Positions 56,183 through 64,000 of a DNA stretch of 64,000 nt are shown in pieces. Origin of the DNA: Xanthomonas hortorum pv. pelargonii (GTDB lineage: Bacteria > Pseudomonadota > Gammaproteobacteria > Xanthomonadales > Xanthomonadaceae); NCBI RefSeq assembly GCF_024499015.1, contig NZ_CP098605.1, positions 1 through 64,000 on the forward strand, read 5' to 3'. The position numbers and the translations under genes were made by a program. Under the pieces are notes generated by a model that ran no database searches, had not been told where the DNA came from, and worked only from the letters and a program-made list of their open reading frames with translations. The stretch's first letter is position 1. Each line of letters begins with the position of its first letter.

Positions 56183-56518
56183 TCACTTAGTGCTCGCATT
56201 GGCCCAAATCAGAAGTGTCTCGCAATAACGCTTCCAGTTTGCGGCGCCATCCGTTGGCATCGTTCCATCGTCGTAGAAGAAGAAAAGCCCGGGATCGTCC
56301 GGCTTATCTTCAATGATGCTGCTGGCGCGACGCTTCAGCGCGCTGATCGTAGCTGCAGGTATCGATTGTCTCGACGGATGGCTGTCGTATTCGAACCACT
56401 CATCTTTGCCTACCGTGCCAAGCGGCTTGTAGTTACGATTTAACGCGAGCCATTTTCCATCTTTCGTCTTTTGAAGGCAGTAAGGCAAGTGGCTATGGGC
56501 GACGGTTCCAATTGGCAT
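56183..56518 (-). CDS. Unrecognised 111-residue protein
   Basis: Not recognised. Starts MPIGTVAHSHLPYCLQKTKD, with WLALNRNYKPLGTVGKDEWF and DDPGLFFFYDDGTMP; aromatic and beta-rich. It follows the 56,579 gene by about 60 bases on the same strand, so the two may be an operon. Confidence 0.6.
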   Translation of the reverse strand: MPIGTVAHSHLPYCLQKTKDGKWLALNRNYKPLGTVGKDEWFEYDSHPSRQSIPAATISALKRRASSIIEDKPDDPGLFFFYDDGTMPTDGAANWKRYCETLLIWANASTK

Positions 56519-56578
56519 ATGAAAATCCTTTGGGTGGTGTTGGCCCCTACGGCGGGTGGGGCCGCAGGCTGCTCGCTT

Positions 56579-56899
56579 TCAGTCACAGAACAGCTCCTTG
56601 ATTGATGCGAGAGAGATGTTGTGCTCGGTATCGCCATCGAGCTGGATTATCACCTTGTCAAGGATAATTCTGGCGCGGCGGCTGAGCTCATTGGCATCCT
56701 TGATATCGTTGAGGAAGATCCTGCCGGCAATGGCATGGCTAAGGTTTAATGGGCCAGTGCCACCGTAGCCCCAGGCGTATCCTCCTTCGTAATCGAATAG
56801 ATCTCTGCGCGACGGCAGCAGTTCGGCGCCGCTGCTTGCGTCGTGCCGGTAGAGCGCGACGCCGGCTCCCTCAACGATTCGCAGCAAAATTTCGCTCAT
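56579..56899 (-). CDS. Small protein, DUF6166-like
   Basis: 106 residues. WGYGGTGPLNLSHAIAGRIF recalls the DUF6166 motif (GYGGxGPxxLA), a small domain common on plasmids and phages with no known role. Begins MSEILLRIVEGAGVALYRHD. The family name is tentative. Confidence 0.55.
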   Translation of the reverse strand: MSEILLRIVEGAGVALYRHDASSGAELLPSRRDLFDYEGGYAWGYGGTGPLNLSHAIAGRIFLNDIKDANELSRRARIILDKVIIQLDGDTEHNISLASIKELFCD

Positions 56900-57105
56900 T
56901 GATGCCTCTCTGACATAGGCCTATTGCCCGGACGCTCGCATTGTGAGCCGAGGCGCAGGGACTTGTGCAAGCCGAGCGCGACTTCAGAGCGAGGATTGGC
57001 AAGACTGACCAAGCGGTGATTGCGGGATCTTAGATAAACGTTTGCATGCCTCCTAGAAAACGTGCACAGTGCTTCTAGATGATAAACATACACGAGGAGC
57101 GCATC

Positions 57106-57573
57106 ATGCAGAGCATGACGATCGAGCAGCTGCGCGCTGCCAATGTTGCCGGCGGCGTCGCCGGCGTCACCTTGAAAGGCTCGGGCGGTGCCTTCCTGGT
57201 CCAGATTGCCACTCGCAGCGGTGCACAGGCGGTCTTGGCCAAGGCCCGCAGCGTGGAGCCGCGCCGTTTCGGCAACCCGGCCTCTGCATTCAACGTGCTG
57301 CTCGACATTGGCATCACGAGCGGCACTTTCGATGCAGCCGAATGGAATCCTGATAGCAAGGATGAGAGCGCCGGCAATCGCGGCCGCGCCGAGCACATGC
57401 GGAAGGCCCATCAGGCTGCTGCATACACCGACTGGCTCGCGAAGGAGACGCAAGCGGCAATCGACGATAACCGGCCGCGTGTATCGCAGGCGGACGTGCG
57501 GGAACGTCTCAATCGCAAGATGGCCACGCTGGGCCAGCCTAGCGTGCAGGCGTCGCCCAAGAAGCGTACCTGA
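57106..57573 (+). CDS. Antitoxin partner of the ParE-like toxin
   Basis: A 155-residue protein (MQSMTIEQLRAANVAGGVAG) with a good ribosome site (GAGGAG) and only 3 bases before the toxin start. N-terminal half mixed, C-terminal half helical and charged (DWLAKETQAAIDDNRPRVSQ, RLNRKM). Antitoxin role is inferred from the toxin downstream; it is longer than most ParD/RelB antitoxins. Confidence 0.65.
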   Translation: MQSMTIEQLRAANVAGGVAGVTLKGSGGAFLVQIATRSGAQAVLAKARSVEPRRFGNPASAFNVLLDIGITSGTFDAAEWNPDSKDESAGNRGRAEHMRKAHQAAAYTDWLAKETQAAIDDNRPRVSQADVRERLNRKMATLGQPSVQASPKKRT

Positions 57574-57576
57574 CGC

Positions 57577-57882
57577 ATGGGCAAGAAAATTGCCCATGCT
57601 GTCGAATGGACGCAGTTCGCGCTTGAGGATTTAGACGCCGTAATCGACTACATCGCCCAGGACAATCCTGGGCGTGCTTACGAATTCGCGGCCGAGATCT
57701 ACGACAAAACTGTTGTGCTTGAGCAGTACCCGGAGCTCGGTCGGCCTGGTCGACCTGGCCTGCCTGCAGGCGTGCGCGAGCTGGTCGTGCATCAGAATTA
57801 CATCGTTCTTTACCGCGTGCTGGCCAGCGCCGGCGTCGTTGAAATCCTGCGCGTGAAGCATGCCGCGCAGCAGATACCGTGA
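57577..57882 (+). CDS. parE: RelE/ParE-family toxin
   Basis: A 101-residue toxin: VEWTQFALEDLDAVIDYIAQ, Tyr/Phe-rich helix, LGRPGRPGLPAGVRELVVHQ and YIVLYRVLASAGVVEILRVK give the ParE/RelE fold. ParE types block gyrase, RelE types cut mRNA; the sequence here is closer to ParE. Pair stabilises the plasmid. Confidence 0.85.
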   Translation: MGKKIAHAVEWTQFALEDLDAVIDYIAQDNPGRAYEFAAEIYDKTVVLEQYPELGRPGRPGLPAGVRELVVHQNYIVLYRVLASAGVVEILRVKHAAQQIP

Positions 57883-57998
57883 GGGGAAAGGCACCGACTG
57901 CAGCGCCACCTGCGGCCTTGCGAGAAATTGAATAACTTGCACGGACCCGTCGCATGGGGCATGATCCGGCTCAGATTCAGCAATGTAGAGATTCGCCC

Positions 57999-58319
57999 GT
58001 GATCGCTATCGAGCCTAAAGCCCTGCAGGAAGCCGCCGACGCCCACCTAGTGCGCGGCGCGGAAATTCGTGCGGCCGAGGACGGAGAAGGTCTGGTGGTG
58101 ATCGTCGATCTTGGCGAGGACAGGCGTGTGGTTGGCCTGGCTCGCAACCGGGGCGTCAGGTACTTCCAAAGCTTCGACGGCGCTGCTGCGTTGTTGCTGG
58201 AGCGCGGTATCTCGAAATTCGCTGCGAATACAGTGGGCTGGACACCGCGCACTCAACCGAAGTGGATGAAGCACAGAGGACATAACTGTGAAGGTTTAAT
58301 CGCAGCTGCCTCGATCTGA
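57999..58319 (+). CDS. ParC-like partition-associated protein, third family member
   Basis: 106 residues from GTG 57,999. LQEAADAHLVRGAEIRAAED, VVIVDLGEDRRVVGLARN and RYFQSFDGAAALLLERGISK match the pattern of ParC-family small proteins and of the two copies elsewhere in this window. Tail differs. Terminator follows. Confidence 0.55.
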   Translation: MIAIEPKALQEAADAHLVRGAEIRAAEDGEGLVVIVDLGEDRRVVGLARNRGVRYFQSFDGAAALLLERGISKFAANTVGWTPRTQPKWMKHRGHNCEGLIAAASI

Positions 58320-58348
58320 TTGGCGTTGGATCGAGAACGCTAAAAGCG

Positions 58349-58372
58349 AAAGCCCCGTTGGCGCGGGGCTTT
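58349..58372 (+). terminator. Terminator before the primase gene
   Basis: AAAGCCCCG and CGGGGCTTT form a 9-bp stem around TTGGCG. Confidence 0.7.
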
Positions 58373-58464
58373 GGCCAAATCATTTCGGAAGGAAGAACCC
58401 TAGCCGATACGAGCGTTTGGTACCTCGTATTGTAAGGCTCCCCTCTCCGGAAAGCAAGGCCGTG

Positions 58465-58483
58465 TGCGCGAAATTCGTGCACC
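58465..58483. promoter_or_regulatory. Palindrome upstream of the primase gene
   Basis: GTGCGCGAA, one A, TTCGTGCAC, with one mismatch between the arms; 13 bases before the ATG. It differs from the GTGTGC-N7 palindromes. Confidence 0.45.
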
Positions 58484-58495
58484 GATCGGAGAGGT

Positions 58496-59989
58496 ATGGG
58501 CACGAAAACACAAGCGCAGCTCGCGCTATTCAGCATCGATGATGAGGCGCAAACCTATCACGACGCTGGCCGAACCGGCTTCTTCTCGCTGCTGGTCGAC
58601 CAGCGCGGTGAAAAGCGCCAGTCGTCCCATAGGCTGACCGACATGCCGGCAGTGCTCGGCTTGATCGACAAGGACCGCGACACCTGGATGACGCAGGCAG
58701 AGTTCATGCGGCCCAACCGGCGCGTGGTCAATCTGCTGCGCATCGGCCTCCTGTTCGCCGATATCGACACTTACCGTCAGCCGTGGGCAGCGGGACGCAC
58801 GCCCGAGCAACTGGCCGCGGCCGTCCTCTTTCATTGCGCAGAGGAAGGCCTGCCGACCCCCTCACTTATCGTTTACAGCGGCCGAGGCCTGCAGGCGAAA
58901 TGGCTGATGGACGGGACGATTCCACGGCAGGCCCTGCCGCGCTGGAACGCTTGTCAGCGTTACCTAATCGACCGACTGGCCGCGCTTGGCGCAGATCCGC
59001 AAGCCAAGGATGCTTCGCGTGTGCTGCGCCTGGTCGACACCGTAAATACCAAGAGCGGCAACATCTGCCGTGTTGTCCACGTCGAATCTGGCCAGGATGG
59101 CCATCCGATCCGCTACAACTTCGAGTACCTAGCAGAAGCACTGCTGCCGAAAGCCAGATGGACCATCGAGCAACAACGCCAGGACCGTGCCGATCGCCGC
59201 GAACGCCAGCAGCTCAGGCTGCTGCCAGGCGGCAAGTCGGACAATCTGCGCGGCTTCTCCGGGCGGCAGCTTGCTTGGGACCGCCTCGAGGATCTGCGCA
59301 CGCTGGCCACGCTGCGCGGCGGGGTGCGCGAGGGTGAGCGGATGCAGCACCTGTTCTGGCGGCTGAACTTTCTGCTGCTATCGGGCGCAACACACAGTGG
59401 CCAGATGTATCACGAAGCCGCCGCGCTCGCCGGCGAGCTGGACGCGGGATGGAACTACCGCAGCAAAGAGCTGATGACGCTCTACAGCAAGGCCAAAGCC
59501 TACGAAGCCGGGGAAAAGGTCACATTGGGCGATAAAGAATTCGCCCCGCTCTACACCCCGAAAAACGACACCCTCATCAACCTCTTTCAGATCACCTCTG
59601 ACGAACAGGCGCAGCTGCGCACCATCATTGGTGCAGACATGGCCAGGGAACGCGATCGGAAGCGCCATGAGGCCAAGCGGCGCGCAGCTGGCGCGGTAGA
59701 TCGCGAAACCTACCTGGATGCGGCCCAGGCCAAGCGGAAGCAGGCTCAGGCGCTGAAGGCGGAAGGCTTATCTGTTCGCGTTATTGCTCAGCGTATGGGC
59801 GTATCTGTCGGCGCCGTTGCGGGCTATCTGAAAGCACCCCAAGAGCGTTCAAGGTCCGTCCGTATTACAGCTGACCAATCCAGCATCGGCGCCGGTATCG
59901 CCGGCACTGCTGATATCGCTCAGCATGATGTTCAAAGTCCGTCCGTATTACTAATGGCGAAGCCTCGCGGCCGGGATTTGCGCGCATGA
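58496..59989 (+). CDS. Plasmid replication/primase protein (AEP-like)
   Basis: 497 residues. IGLLFADIDTYRQP (DxD metal site), IVYSGRGLQAKWLMDG and ASRVLRLVDTVNTKSG are the blocks of archaeo-eukaryotic-type primases of plasmid replication proteins. The C-terminal part has a basic coiled coil and an HTH (LSVRVIAQRMGVSVGAVAGY). It could prime lagging-strand synthesis or be the initiator of a second replicon; repA at 6135 is a separate candidate. Start after GGAGAGGT. Intact. Confidence 0.7.
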   Translation: MGTKTQAQLALFSIDDEAQTYHDAGRTGFFSLLVDQRGEKRQSSHRLTDMPAVLGLIDKDRDTWMTQAEFMRPNRRVVNLLRIGLLFADIDTYRQPWAAGRTPEQLAAAVLFHCAEEGLPTPSLIVYSGRGLQAKWLMDGTIPRQALPRWNACQRYLIDRLAALGADPQAKDASRVLRLVDTVNTKSGNICRVVHVESGQDGHPIRYNFEYLAEALLPKARWTIEQQRQDRADRRERQQLRLLPGGKSDNLRGFSGRQLAWDRLEDLRTLATLRGGVREGERMQHLFWRLNFLLLSGATHSGQMYHEAAALAGELDAGWNYRSKELMTLYSKAKAYEAGEKVTLGDKEFAPLYTPKNDTLINLFQITSDEQAQLRTIIGADMARERDRKRHEAKRRAAGAVDRETYLDAAQAKRKQAQALKAEGLSVRVIAQRMGVSVGAVAGYLKAPQERSRSVRITADQSSIGAGIAGTADIAQHDVQSPSVLLMAKPRGRDLRA

Positions 59990-60199
59990 TTCTTGGTGTA
60001 TTCGGTTTGCTTGTTGCGCTCCCGGCCGCCTCGGCCGCAGGCCGGAGTAGCCCCCGTGATTGGAATATCACGAGTAGCCCGCAAGTCCGGTGTGTCAACG
60101 CGCAGCGTTGTCCACGGGCGCGCAGGCCGCGCAGCGGCCGGAGAGGGTTGGGGGTCTGGGGGAAGGGAACCGAACTTCTGCTTCGAGAAGGATTTTTCC

Positions 60200-60523
60200 G
60201 TGAGATCGCGCAAGTCGTTTCCGCCGGCACTATTGGCCGAGCTGCATACCATGCCTGTGCCCGTGGCACTTGATCTTCTCGGGCTCTATTGGAAGCAAGA
60301 TCCAGATTTTCAGCCGTTGAAGGACAAGGCCACCAGGCGCTTGTACGTTTCGCTCGGTAACGGCGTGGTGGAGCTGCTGGCCACCGGGCCGAAATGGTTT
60401 GACACACGCGCTGACAAAGGTGGAGGTGGTGCGATCGATCTGGGCATGTACTTGCTGCGTTTGGATTTCGTATCTGCCGTAAAGCAGCTGGATCTTGCCA
60501 AGGGCAATCCGGATCGATCTTGA
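60200..60523 (+). CDS. Small DUF3991/CHC2-like primase-associated protein
   Basis: 107 residues from GTG 60,200 (AAGGA upstream). VPVALDLLGLYWKQDPD, WFDTRADKGGGGAIDLGMYL resembles the N-terminal zinc-type domain of TraC/DUF3991 primases, without the toprim part and without obvious Cys ligands. It follows the AEP-like gene and may assist it. Confidence 0.5.
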   Translation: MRSRKSFPPALLAELHTMPVPVALDLLGLYWKQDPDFQPLKDKATRRLYVSLGNGVVELLATGPKWFDTRADKGGGGAIDLGMYLLRLDFVSAVKQLDLAKGNPDRS

Positions 60524-60661
60524 ATGATCGCTACCTTGTGGCTCAGTGGGCAGGCTCCACGTGGAGCAATCAAGGGCCGAGCGCCGCGACCCGCTGTATG
60601 CGCTGAATCTGTCTTGCCGGTTGCAGCATGCCCGCCGACCCCGACCCTCTAGACAAAGCAA

Positions 60662-60691
60662 AGCCCGAGACGCGGCAACGTCTCGGGCTTC
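60662..60691 (+). terminator. Strong hairpin terminator
   Basis: AAGCCCGAGACG and CGTCTCGGGCTT form a perfect 12-bp stem around CGGCAA. The surrounding 60,524-60,787 has no supported gene. Confidence 0.7.
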
Positions 60692-60787
60692 ATCGGCATG
60701 TCCACCAAACTGCAGGAGTGGTTGGATTGCTAGCCTGAATTATAGCGCCAACCCTGCTCGATGCCAAGGTGAAATGCTTGTTGTATG

Positions 60788-60820
60788 TTGTAGTATGTAG
60801 TATCATACACAATACTACAA
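60788..60820. promoter_or_regulatory. Operator of the third KfrA gene
   Basis: TTGTAGTAT and ATACTACAA are inverted around 15 bases that hold a further TAGTATCATAC dyad, ending 14 bases before the GTG start. The placement matches that of other kfrA operators. Confidence 0.6.
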
Positions 60821-60834
60821 AAGCGAGGATTTTC

Positions 60835-61476
60835 GTGGCCATCACCAAGGATCAAATCTGGAAAATTGCCGACCAGCTCGACGCCGATGGCGTGAAGCCC
60901 ACCCTCAGCGCGGTTCGTAAGAAGCTTGGCAGCGGCAGTTACACCACCATCCAGGACGCAATGAGCGAGTGGAAGCAACGAAAGCTGCAGAAGACGCAGC
61001 CTGTTGTTGAGCCCCCGCCCCCGGATGTTGTTGAGGCTGTTGGCGTGCTTGCTGCGGAAATTTGGACCGTTGCTCGAACTGCGGCCGAACGTGCCTTGGC
61101 CGGCGATCGGGAGAAGCTGGCCGAGGAATTCACCGCCCTGCAGGAGCAGGTAAGGGAATCGCTCGAAGTCGCGGACCAGTTGAACGAGGAAGCCGAGCTC
61201 TTGCGGCAACAGGTGGCCGATGGCGAGGCCGCGAAGGTAGAGCGGGATCAGATCACGGCAGAACACCAGACGTTCAAGATCCGCACCGCCCAAGAGATCA
61301 ACCGTGCTTCTGAGAAAGCGGCTGCCAAGGACAGCGAGGCGATTGAGGCGCGCAAGAGTGAACGCATCGCCTTGGAGCAAGCCGCACGTTTGCAGGGCCA
61401 GGTGGAGGCGTTGGAAACGCAGCTGGCTCAACTGACGGCAGCCATCGGTAGCCGGGTCGCCGGCTCGAAGGCCTGA
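60835..61476 (+). CDS. kfrA: KfrA-family protein
   Basis: 213 residues from GTG 60,835. KfrA_N domain (ITKDQIWKIADQLDADGVKP, LSAVRKKLGSGSYTTIQDAM) followed by a coiled coil (EEFTALQEQVRESLEVADQL and on). Intact, unlike the copies at 3991 and 52,102. It is 12 bases upstream of the Mrr-like nuclease, so it probably controls it. Confidence 0.85.
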   Translation: MAITKDQIWKIADQLDADGVKPTLSAVRKKLGSGSYTTIQDAMSEWKQRKLQKTQPVVEPPPPDVVEAVGVLAAEIWTVARTAAERALAGDREKLAEEFTALQEQVRESLEVADQLNEEAELLRQQVADGEAAKVERDQITAEHQTFKIRTAQEINRASEKAAAKDSEAIEARKSERIALEQAARLQGQVEALETQLAQLTAAIGSRVAGSKA

Positions 61477-61488
61477 CGGGAGGCCATC

Positions 61489-62046
61489 ATGTCCTGGTCG
61501 CAACTATTTGCTCTTTTCGTTGCGTTGGCGATTCTCGCTGCGCTGGCTGTTGCCGGCGCCCTGCGGCCGAAGGCACGCGAGCGGCGTCATCGTCGCCGCC
61601 AGGATCAGGCGAGGCGGGTCTTGGCCAAGATCAACACGATCCCGCTGATGCCGCAGCGTCTGGCCTACCTGCGAAAGATTGATCCCCTCACCTTTGAGGA
61701 ACTGCTGCTGGAGACCTTCGAGCGGCGCGGCTACCGCGTCGAGCGAAATACGCATTACACCGGGGACGGTGGCGTCGACGGTGCGGTGTACCTCAACGGC
61801 ACGCGGTATCTCCTGCAGGCCAAGCGTTACCGCAAGCACATCAACCGCGCGCATATCCTCGAGTTCGCCGAGCTGCTGGAAGCCCGCGGAAGCCGTGGGA
61901 TCTTCATTCACACCGGCCGCACCGGCGCCGGCGCCCGCGAGCTGGCCGCCGCCAATCCGCACCTCACCATCATCAGCGGCCAACGGCTGCTGGACTTTCT
62001 CAACTCGGGCCGTCTCGATCGGGAATGCCAATGCACACGATCTTGA
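61489..62046 (+). CDS. Membrane-anchored Mrr-like restriction endonuclease
   Basis: 185 residues. An N-terminal membrane segment (LFALFVALAILAALAVAGAL) and basic linker precede an Mrr_cat domain: FEELLLETFERRGYRVERN, GDGGVDGAVYL (Asp) and YLLQAKRYR (QxK). It could cut foreign or modified DNA at the membrane. The stop TGA is made by the junction of the ATCTT target copy and the GAGGGT cassette end, so the native C-terminus is replaced. Start follows GGGAGG. Confidence 0.75.
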   Translation: MSWSQLFALFVALAILAALAVAGALRPKARERRHRRRQDQARRVLAKINTIPLMPQRLAYLRKIDPLTFEELLLETFERRGYRVERNTHYTGDGGVDGAVYLNGTRYLLQAKRYRKHINRAHILEFAELLEARGSRGIFIHTGRTGAGARELAAANPHLTIISGQRLLDFLNSGRLDRECQCTRS

Positions 62047-62129
62047 GGGTCGGCAGGGAATCGTTCCGAGAACAGCCATTTCATTGCTAAGGCATTGAAT
62101 CAACTTGTGATGTCAAAGGAGAACCAAGA

Positions 62130-62366
62130 ATGCCGACGTACAACGATGACTCTGCGCTTGCCGTGCTGTTCCGTTTGCCGCAGGCAGACGGCGGGCTATA
62201 CGTGGTGGCCACCGTCGACACCAATGACTTGGCTCAGGTGTTCGTGGCTCAGAAGCTCCCGCAGCCTATTGGGCACGGGCCGGCTCGCTATGACCGCCAG
62301 CCCATGACCGAGAGGGTACGGGAGCGCTTGCTCGCGAGCGGATTCAACGCGGACCAGCTGCAGTAG
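62130..62366 (+). CDS. Small protein carried by the cassette
   Basis: Not recognised. 78 residues (MPTYNDDSALAVLFRLPQAD), with GGLYVVATVDTNDLAQVFVA and a helical C-terminus (MTERVRERLLASGFNADQL). AGGAG precedes the ATG at a fair distance. It is the sole cargo of the 484-bp element. Confidence 0.55.
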   Translation: MPTYNDDSALAVLFRLPQADGGLYVVATVDTNDLAQVFVAQKLPQPIGHGPARYDRQPMTERVRERLLASGFNADQLQ

Positions 62367-62387
62367 GATCGAGCTTCCCGGGGATCA

Positions 62388-62414
62388 GGCGGGATAACCC
62401 GGAATTATCCCGCC
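62388..62414. promoter_or_regulatory. GGGATAA palindrome inside the cassette
   Basis: GGCGGGATAA and TTATCCCGCC flank seven bases. With the TACGTAATTACGTGGTACGT repeats at 62,459 it resembles the promoter region of the KfrA-like gene at 52,102. Confidence 0.5.
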
Positions 62415-62528
62415 TTAGAGCATGGCGACCTGGCGGCTCCGATAGCGGTCACGACATTACGTAATTACGTGGTACGTACGACGGTACGAAATCGTTGGCC
62501 TGTTGAGCACGATTCCTTGCCGACCCTC

Positions 62529-63480
62529 ATCTTGGGGCGGAAAAGGCTCGCGCCGGCATGGCCAGCTAGTCGAAATTGCCGACAGTGAAGCGTACGCAGG
62601 ACCGGCTGGCGGAGCTTGCCCCTGCGCTTTGCTCCGGGTCGGGCTGTCGTGCTTCGCATCGAGCCCCGCTGCGCGTGTCTCGCCCCATTCGGGCTTCCAT
62701 CCACGGCCCTGCGGGCCTCCCGCTTGCCCTGATCGGCGGCCAGCTGGCGCTGGCCAGCGTGCATGACCGCCGCACGCCGGCAGAGCCGCCGCGAGGCGGG
62801 GCAGCTCGCCCACCTCTTGCCCACCGTGCGTGCTGCGCCAGGCGGGCGGAACCGCCCGGCGCAGCCGGCCTTGGGCCGCGCCCCGTGGACAAGACGGGGA
62901 CGACCTGCAATCGGCAGGCCCGCCCACCCCTGACCGCACAGCTTCCCCGACGCCTGGGGATAGGTGGAGCTATCCCCGACGGCGACGGGCAGCGCTGCGC
63001 GCTGGCTGTGGATCAGGCGTGGACGGCCGCGTGAGCCTTGTGGCGGCCGCCTGGCGGCGTCCACCCTCCGGGTCGCCGTCCGGCGCCCCTGCGCGCCCCT
63101 GACGGGGCTTGCCGGCCCTTCCGCGCGATCGTCGGGGCTCGGCAGAGCCGGTCGGCCGCTATCAGCCCTTGAACCTGCGCCGCGGCATCGGCGCGAGCAG
63201 GGCTTTCGCGGCATAAACGGTTCCCCGCTGCGCGGGTCCCCCATTTATTCCACGGTCCCTTGCTCGCGCCGACGCCGCGGCGCAGGACGGGCCTACCGCG
63301 CCCGACCGGCTCCGCCAAGCAGACCCCCGCCGAGGATCTTCCTGCGCTCCAGGGCCAGAGGAAGGAGACGGCCGCTGCGCGCCCGTCGCCTCCAATCGCA
63401 CCGGCTGCGCCGGCGCAAAAGCCCGCAACCCTCCCTCACCACCTAGCAGGCCCGAAGGGCGAAGCGGTGCGCTGAATCTG
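62529..63480. other. Long GC-rich stretch without a supported gene
   Basis: Long open frames on both strands here have biased, low-complexity products and no ribosome sites. The first 200 bases could be the former 3' end of the Mrr-like gene. Short inverted repeats occur, for example GGGGATA and TATCCCC around 8 bases near 62,958. Possible oriT or oriV sequence, not shown. Confidence 0.4.
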
Positions 63481-63525
63481 TCTTGCGGCGTAAATGAACG
63501 AGAGCAGAATATCTATTGACATGTG

Positions 63526-63583
63526 TTGACACGCCTACCCATTTTGTCCTATTATTGTCCTATCGGAATGCGATATTAGTCCT
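63526..63583 (+). promoter_or_regulatory. Promoter of the parB gene with GTCCTAT repeats
   Basis: TTGACA (63,526) and TATTAT (63,550) are 18 bases apart. TTGTCCTAT occurs twice (about 63,544 and 63,554) and TTAGTCCTAT once (63,575), so an iterated operator overlaps the -10 and start site. Confidence 0.6.
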
Positions 63584-63660
63584 ATTTCCTTCCGATCCGG
63601 CCGGGGTCAGTGGCGGCAACCACCCCCGGACGGTCCACCAACTCGCAGGAGAAAACAGCA

Positions 63661-64000
63661 TGTCCACCATCGATTTCATGGAAACCCATGTGCCGTTCAA
63701 CCGGCTCACTCAATCCCCCAAGAACGTGCGCCGCACCGGTCGCGATACCCCCGAATACAAGGCAGGCATTGAAGCGTTGGCGGCCTCGATCCTCACTCAA
63801 GGTCTGTTGCAAAACCTCATCGTTCACCCGGTCGCCGAAGGCGTGTTCGGTGTAGCCGCCGGCCAGCGCCGACATGACGCCATCCACTTGCTGGTCAAAA
63901 CCGGCAAGATCGATCCGGATTGGGCCGTGCGCGTGACTGTCGTAGACGAGGACAACGCGACCGCCATCAGCCTTGCTGAGAACATCCAGCGCGAAAACAT
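63661..64000 (+). CDS. parB: ParB/Spo0J-family protein, N-terminal part (runs off the window)
   Basis: 113 residues up to the edge. NRLTQSPKNVRRTGRD, LAASILTQGLLQNLIVHPV, FGVAAGQRRHDAIHLL and AISLAENIQREN are the CTPase/nuclease-fold blocks of ParB (GxRR-type box as AGQRRHDA). The start has AGGAG upstream. No parA precedes it here, so it could be an IncP/ICE-type orphan ParB that also acts as nuclease or regulator. Confidence 0.88.

Larger units (their letters stand above)
62045..62528. mobile_element. 484-bp non-autonomous Tn3-type cassette (MIC/TIME-like)
   Basis: Inverted ends GAGGGTCGGCAGGGAATCGT and GAGGGTCGGCAAGGAATCGT face each other, and ATCTT lies directly outside both (62,040-62,044 and 62,529-62,533), a perfect 5-bp target duplication of Tn3 type. 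There is no transposase inside. The ends match those of the 19-kb transposon, whose TnpA could move it. It carries one small gene. Confidence 0.9.

Noticed and set aside
62465..63446. Long overlapping frames in the GC-rich region after the cassette
   Set aside because: Low-complexity Arg/Pro/Ala products on both strands without starts that have ribosome sites.

Overview
The window looks like part of a large conjugative plasmid of a plant-pathogenic Xanthomonas. The evidence is a XopG-type effector, a second effector with a XopE/XopJ-style start, HrpX-type PIP boxes in front of both, a high-GC backbone, and dense Tn3/IS5/IS481/IS66-type mobile DNA.

Layout. 1-7.3 kb is backbone: a MOBP relaxase (runs off the left edge), a VirB1-like transglycosylase, a DUF2840-TraF reading frame, a ParA/RHH partition pair next to a GCATGC-rich array, KfrA with its operator, and a replication region with RepA, an overlapping leader peptide and a predicted countertranscript RNA. 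7.4-19.3 kb is a mosaic: vapBC with a broken tnpR between Tn3-type ends, an IS5-family copy, a PIP-controlled effector, an IS481-family copy inside an IS66-like remnant, a ParC-like gene, a secreted lipase, a second tnpR fragment in inverted orientation, xopG and another broken resolvase. 19.4-22.7 kb holds two leftward operons of small unrecognised genes. 22.8-35.3 kb is a leftward block of topB and a T4SS (VirB2 to VirB10, two lipoproteins in the Eex position). No VirB11 or VirD4 gene is visible.

35,535-54,701 is a 19-kb Tn3-family element bounded by related inverted ends. It carries tnpA, a tyrosine recombinase, a PbrR-like regulator with a MerR-type promoter, PbrT, a CDF pump, a CzcCBA-type RND pump, a Gabija-like pair (GajA/GajB), a KfrA-like protein, a SEC-C protein, an odd tRNA-like gene with a long variable arm, and a DnaQ-like exonuclease. 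54.7-64 kb holds a second copy of the ParC-like gene, a ParE toxin pair, an AEP-like primase, a third KfrA with a membrane-anchored Mrr-like nuclease, a 484-bp non-autonomous Tn3-type cassette with a perfect 5-bp target duplication, and the start of a ParB gene.

Two themes link the pieces. A palindrome GTGTGC(A/G)-N7-(T/G)GCACAC or a close variant lies in five promoter regions (repA, virB2, both accessory operons and one gene at 7.7 kb), and GCATGC clusters lie at the par region and at both accessory promoters. Second, more than 20 reading-frame breaks occur, mostly one missing base in a homopolymer, including inside otherwise well-conserved T4SS and topB genes. I read most of these as consensus sequencing errors, so genes called here as frameshifted are probably intact unless stated otherwise.
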